The notes beneath the pieces are model-generated. The model was not told the origin of the DNA. It was given only the letters and a program-made list of their open reading frames with translations, and did not search any database. A stretch of DNA of 36,315 nt from Candidatus Atribacteria bacterium (GTDB taxonomy: Bacteria; Atribacterota; Atribacteria; Atribacterales; JASGLU01), in contig JASGLU010000014.1 in assembly GCA_030156825.1 (NCBI GenBank), positions 1-36,315 on the forward strand, given 5' to 3'. Positions 34,380 through 36,315 of this stretch are shown piece after piece. Both the position numbers and the translations under genes were made by a program. The stretch's first letter is position 1. The number at the start of each line of letters is the position of its first letter.

Positions 34380-34459
34380 CTCAAACATCCTCCTTTTAGC
34401 GTTTAATTTAAGATTTACCACTTAAAAACTCAATTATACGCTGTCTGCTTATCGCCTCC

Positions 34460-35605
34460 TTAAAAACCCGGCTTAGCTTGAACCAACTGGCTATCAGTTA
34501 GTCTCCCCTCTTTTTCAAACAACTGAGAGCTCAAAAAAGAGGCCCGGGCTATTTCTTGTTCAAAATGTAAAAAACTCTCATCCAAGTTTTCAGCGAAAAT
34601 CGGAATAACCGGCAGGAAAAAGCTTTTTTCAGAAAAAGCTTGTTTAAAAAGTAAAAATCGAGCAAGAAAAACCAAAGCTAAATATCCTTGCCAGTAAGGG
34701 GCTTGAAAAATACAGCAGTCAATCAACCCTTCTTTAATATAGGGAACCCATTCAGAGGACAAGTCGTTGCCTACTACCACTATCTCTTTTTTCCCTTTTT
34801 CTCGTAAAGCTCTTCCTACTCCCAGGTTACCAAAAGCAGTAGAAACAAAAATCCCACACAGTTTCTTTTCTTCCAAAAGTTTATCTTTAGTCAGCCGATA
34901 GGCTTCCTCGTCATCTTTTACTTCCACCACCCTCGAAACATCTAAGGGTAGATGCTTTTTATGAACAAAATCGATCAAGCCCTGCCAGCGGCCAACATGA
35001 GAAGGGGCCTGCTTATTACTGGTTAAAATAACAATTTCCCCTTCCCTCCTCCGACAAAGGCACTCAAAAATTTTACCGGCTACCCTACCAGCTCGGTTTA
35101 AGTCCTGTCCCACGTAAAAAAGTCTTTTACTTAAAGGAGCATCTACATTGAAAGTAGCTACCGCCACCCGTCGTAAATAAAAAGCGTTAATAAAATAATC
35201 AAGCTGGGTCAAATCGGCCGGGACCAGGGCCAAAGCATCTATTTTTTCCTTTTGAAAGATATTTTCTAATAACTGATTTTGTTGCGCCAGATTATGCCCC
35301 TCCGTGCGAAAAATTTTCAACTTAATTCCAAAGTTCTGTAACAATTGCTGAGCATCTAAAACTCCCTGTTCAACTTTTTCCCAAAAATAATCATTTCCCG
35401 GGAAAATAACCGCTATCTCTTTCGGTTTTGCATCCAACAAATTTGGGTAAAATGATCGGAGGTAACCCATCTCTTGAGCCTTCGCAATCACCTTTTTCTG
35501 AAGATGAGAGTTAACTCCCTCTTTTCCATTTAAAGCTCGACTTACGGTAGCAGTTGATACTTGGAGTTCACGTGCTATGTCTTTTATGGTAACTTTCTTT
35601 CCCAA
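34460..35605 (-). CDS. LacI/GalR-family transcriptional regulator
   Basis: The 381-residue product begins with a LacI-type helix-turn-helix (residues 5-27, VTIKDIARELQVSTATVSRALNG), a hinge, then a periplasmic-binding-protein-like ligand domain. It would repress or activate the adjoining epimerase/UroD/ABC genes in response to a sugar. The start is a TTG; an upstream in-frame stop excludes a longer form. GGTGA lies 4 nt upstream. The promoter (35654-35682) is framed by two 14-bp inverted arms, one at the start codon, suggesting autoregulation. The C-terminal 30 residues are longer than usual. Confidence 0.92.
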   Translation of the reverse strand: MGKKVTIKDIARELQVSTATVSRALNGKEGVNSHLQKKVIAKAQEMGYLRSFYPNLLDAKPKEIAVIFPGNDYFWEKVEQGVLDAQQLLQNFGIKLKIFRTEGHNLAQQNQLLENIFQKEKIDALALVPADLTQLDYFINAFYLRRVAVATFNVDAPLSKRLFYVGQDLNRAGRVAGKIFECLCRRREGEIVILTSNKQAPSHVGRWQGLIDFVHKKHLPLDVSRVVEVKDDEEAYRLTKDKLLEEKKLCGIFVSTAFGNLGVGRALREKGKKEIVVVGNDLSSEWVPYIKEGLIDCCIFQAPYWQGYLALVFLARFLLFKQAFSEKSFFLPVIPIFAENLDESFLHFEQEIARASFLSSQLFEKEGRLTDSQLVQAKPGF

Positions 35606-35616
35606 CTTTTCACCAT

Positions 35617-35698
35617 TTAAGTAATTTTTTCCATAATTTATTTTTCTTCTTAACTAATATCACAACCAAGTAACCTTGTCAAGAAAAAAATTACTTAA
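35617..35698 (-). promoter_or_regulatory. LacI-family gene promoter framed by 14-bp inverted arms
   Basis: Leftward TTGACA (35677-35682), 17 bp, TATTAG (35654-35659). Arms TTAAGTAATTTTTT (35617-35630) and its exact complement (35685-35698) lie on each side, 54 bp apart, one downstream in the leader and one just upstream of the -35. Confidence 0.6.
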
Positions 35699-35756
35699 TT
35701 TAATCCACCGAAGGAGGTTTTCCTCAATAAGCATCAGTTTCAACTGCTTATCCCAA

Positions 35757-35784
35757 CCCAAGTTGCAGATTTTTACCAGAAAAG
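35757..35784 (+). repeat. 28-bp dispersed repeat, copy 2
   Basis: CAAGTTGCAGATTTTTA shared with 18545-18572. It lies just before the CTGAGGAAG hairpin. Confidence 0.6.
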
Positions 35785-35812
35785 ACAAAAAATATAAAAA
35801 GATAAATACAAC

Positions 35813-35858
35813 TGAGGAAGGGAAGACACCTTCCTCAATAATGGGGGCTTCGCGCCCC
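35813..35858 (-). terminator. CTGAGGAA hairpin plus GC hairpin, probable end of the small gene
   Basis: TGAGGAAGG/CCTTCCTCA (35813-35837) and GGGGC/GCCCC (about 35844-35858) form two consecutive stems directly after the stop codon of the 58-residue gene when read leftward. It belongs to the same repeat family as 3400 and 36216. The U-run is weak. Confidence 0.55.
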
Positions 35859-36035
35859 TTACTGTTCTGTTGGATTCTCTTTTAAGGACTGGATGTACTT
35901 TTCTTCTTCTTCTGGTCTAACAAATTTCCTTCTTATCCGTTTATCTAACAGCCAAGGCCATTCTTTAGTCTTTTCTTCTAAATCCATCGCCATTACCATT
36001 TTAATCCCAACATCTTTGTATTCTTTTTGCTCCAT
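35859..36035 (-). CDS. Small 58-residue charged protein, unknown function
   Basis: ATG at 36033-36035 is preceded by AGGAGG at a 9-nt spacing, a strong signal that this is real. The product starts MEQKEYKDVGIKMVMAMD, has EWPWLLDKRIRRKFV in the middle and an acidic EEEEKYIQSLKEN helix near the end. It is highly charged with no membrane segment. I do not recognise it. It is surrounded by repeat elements: an inverted-repeat element lies 36 bp upstream and a GC hairpin touches its stop codon. It could be a regulator-sized protein or a remnant carried with the repeats. Confidence 0.65.
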   Translation of the reverse strand: MEQKEYKDVGIKMVMAMDLEEKTKEWPWLLDKRIRRKFVRPEEEEKYIQSLKENPTEQ

Positions 36036-36071
36036 CTGGTTCTACCTCCTGTTTTAGTGGTTAAATTTATC

Positions 36072-36134
36072 AGGATAGACCCTCATGCCGCCGAGCGGCA
36101 CCAGATGAATATGAAAACTCCGAGGGTCTATCCT
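36072..36134 (+). repeat. Inverted-repeat element, copy 5 (short form)
   Basis: 63 bp with the longest perfect ends: AGGATAGACCCTC and its complement (13 bp). Inside are the hairpin GCCGCCGAGCGGC and the core ACCAGATGAATATGAAAAC. The right interior part of copies 2-4 is missing. The outer flank CTCAGTTTTTCG matches the flank of copies 3 and 4. Confidence 0.8.
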
Positions 36135-36187
36135 CTCAGTTTTTCGTTTTTTAAGTCTTTGCCTTTTATTTTTAGTCTTTGTCTTTC

Positions 36188-36315
36188 GGGGGGTTTAAGG
36201 GGGACAGCGCCCCCATTACTGAGGAAGTGTTCTTCTTCCTCAGTAAGTATTTATCTTTTTAAGCTTTTTTGTATTTGTTTTATCTTTTCGGGGGGTTTAA
36301 GGGGGGCGAAGCCCC
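36188..36315 (+). repeat. G-rich modules and CTGAGGAAG hairpin, copy 4, cut by the window end
   Basis: G6-TTTAA-G5 with ACAGC loop and GCCCCC (36188-36214), then TTACTGAGGAAG/CTTCCTCAGTAA with a 7-nt loop (36216-36246), an A/T-rich TTTATCTTTT stretch, and a second G6-TTTAA-G6 with GGGGC-GAA-GCCCC (36290-36315). Confidence 0.75.

Overview
This window reads as a chromosomal segment of an AT-leaning, anaerobic-type bacterium with dense, mostly leftward operons. Shine-Dalgarno (SD) sequences are strong and GTG and TTG starts are frequent. The mix is a Gram-positive-like grpE-dnaK-dnaJ-rsmE-mtaB order, a long Thermotoga-sized beta-prime subunit, uroporphyrinogen-decarboxylase-like genes near a ribose-type ABC transporter, and a bacterial glycerol-1-phosphate dehydrogenase. 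That combination fits a deep-branching fermentative phylum such as Atribacterota. This assignment is inference from gene content, since the window has no 16S gene.

Layout, left to right. 1-730 is a cut-off HD-GYP cyclic-di-GMP phosphodiesterase. 901-3056 is a rightward pair, a HAD-IIA phosphatase and sn-glycerol-1-phosphate dehydrogenase, resembling araL-araM. 3057-3755 is a gene-free block of dispersed hairpin repeats. 3756-10825 is a leftward heat-shock and RNA-modification operon (grpE, dnaK, dnaJ, rsmE, mtaB, then a secreted nuclease-fold protein and a TlpA-like lipoprotein). 11151-13903 holds a Lon-family protease and a small ACT-like protein. tRNA-Gly, a corrinoid-methyltransferase-like protein, and a DUF3307/SatD pair with a perfect 24-bp palindrome at its promoter follow. 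Then come tRNA-Lys, a DUF362 ferredoxin-type protein, a second repeat block (18501-19192), and a folate-type ECF S component converging on rpoC. 19766-28477 is rpoBC, standing alone with a consensus promoter and a leader of about 290 nt. 29050-35605 is a carbohydrate cassette read leftward: LacI-type regulator, secreted aldose 1-epimerase, UroD-like protein, sugar-binding protein, ABC ATPase, permease. The right end (35700-36315) is a third repeat block that surrounds a 58-residue small gene.

The signals I consider most worth following are: (1) the SatD/DUF3307 pair, where SatD carries class III nucleotide-cyclase-like metal motifs with altered catalytic residues, next to a membrane partner and under a palindromic operator; (2) a roughly 300-residue insertion in beta-prime built from four copies of a module also present elsewhere in beta-prime and in beta; (3) a modular family of intergenic hairpin elements (terminal inverted repeats AGGATAGACC/GGTCTATCCT, CTGAGGAA hairpins, a covarying GTCAT-type hairpin), one of which supplies the stop codon of the Lon-family gene; (4) a bacterial glycerol-1-phosphate pathway pair.
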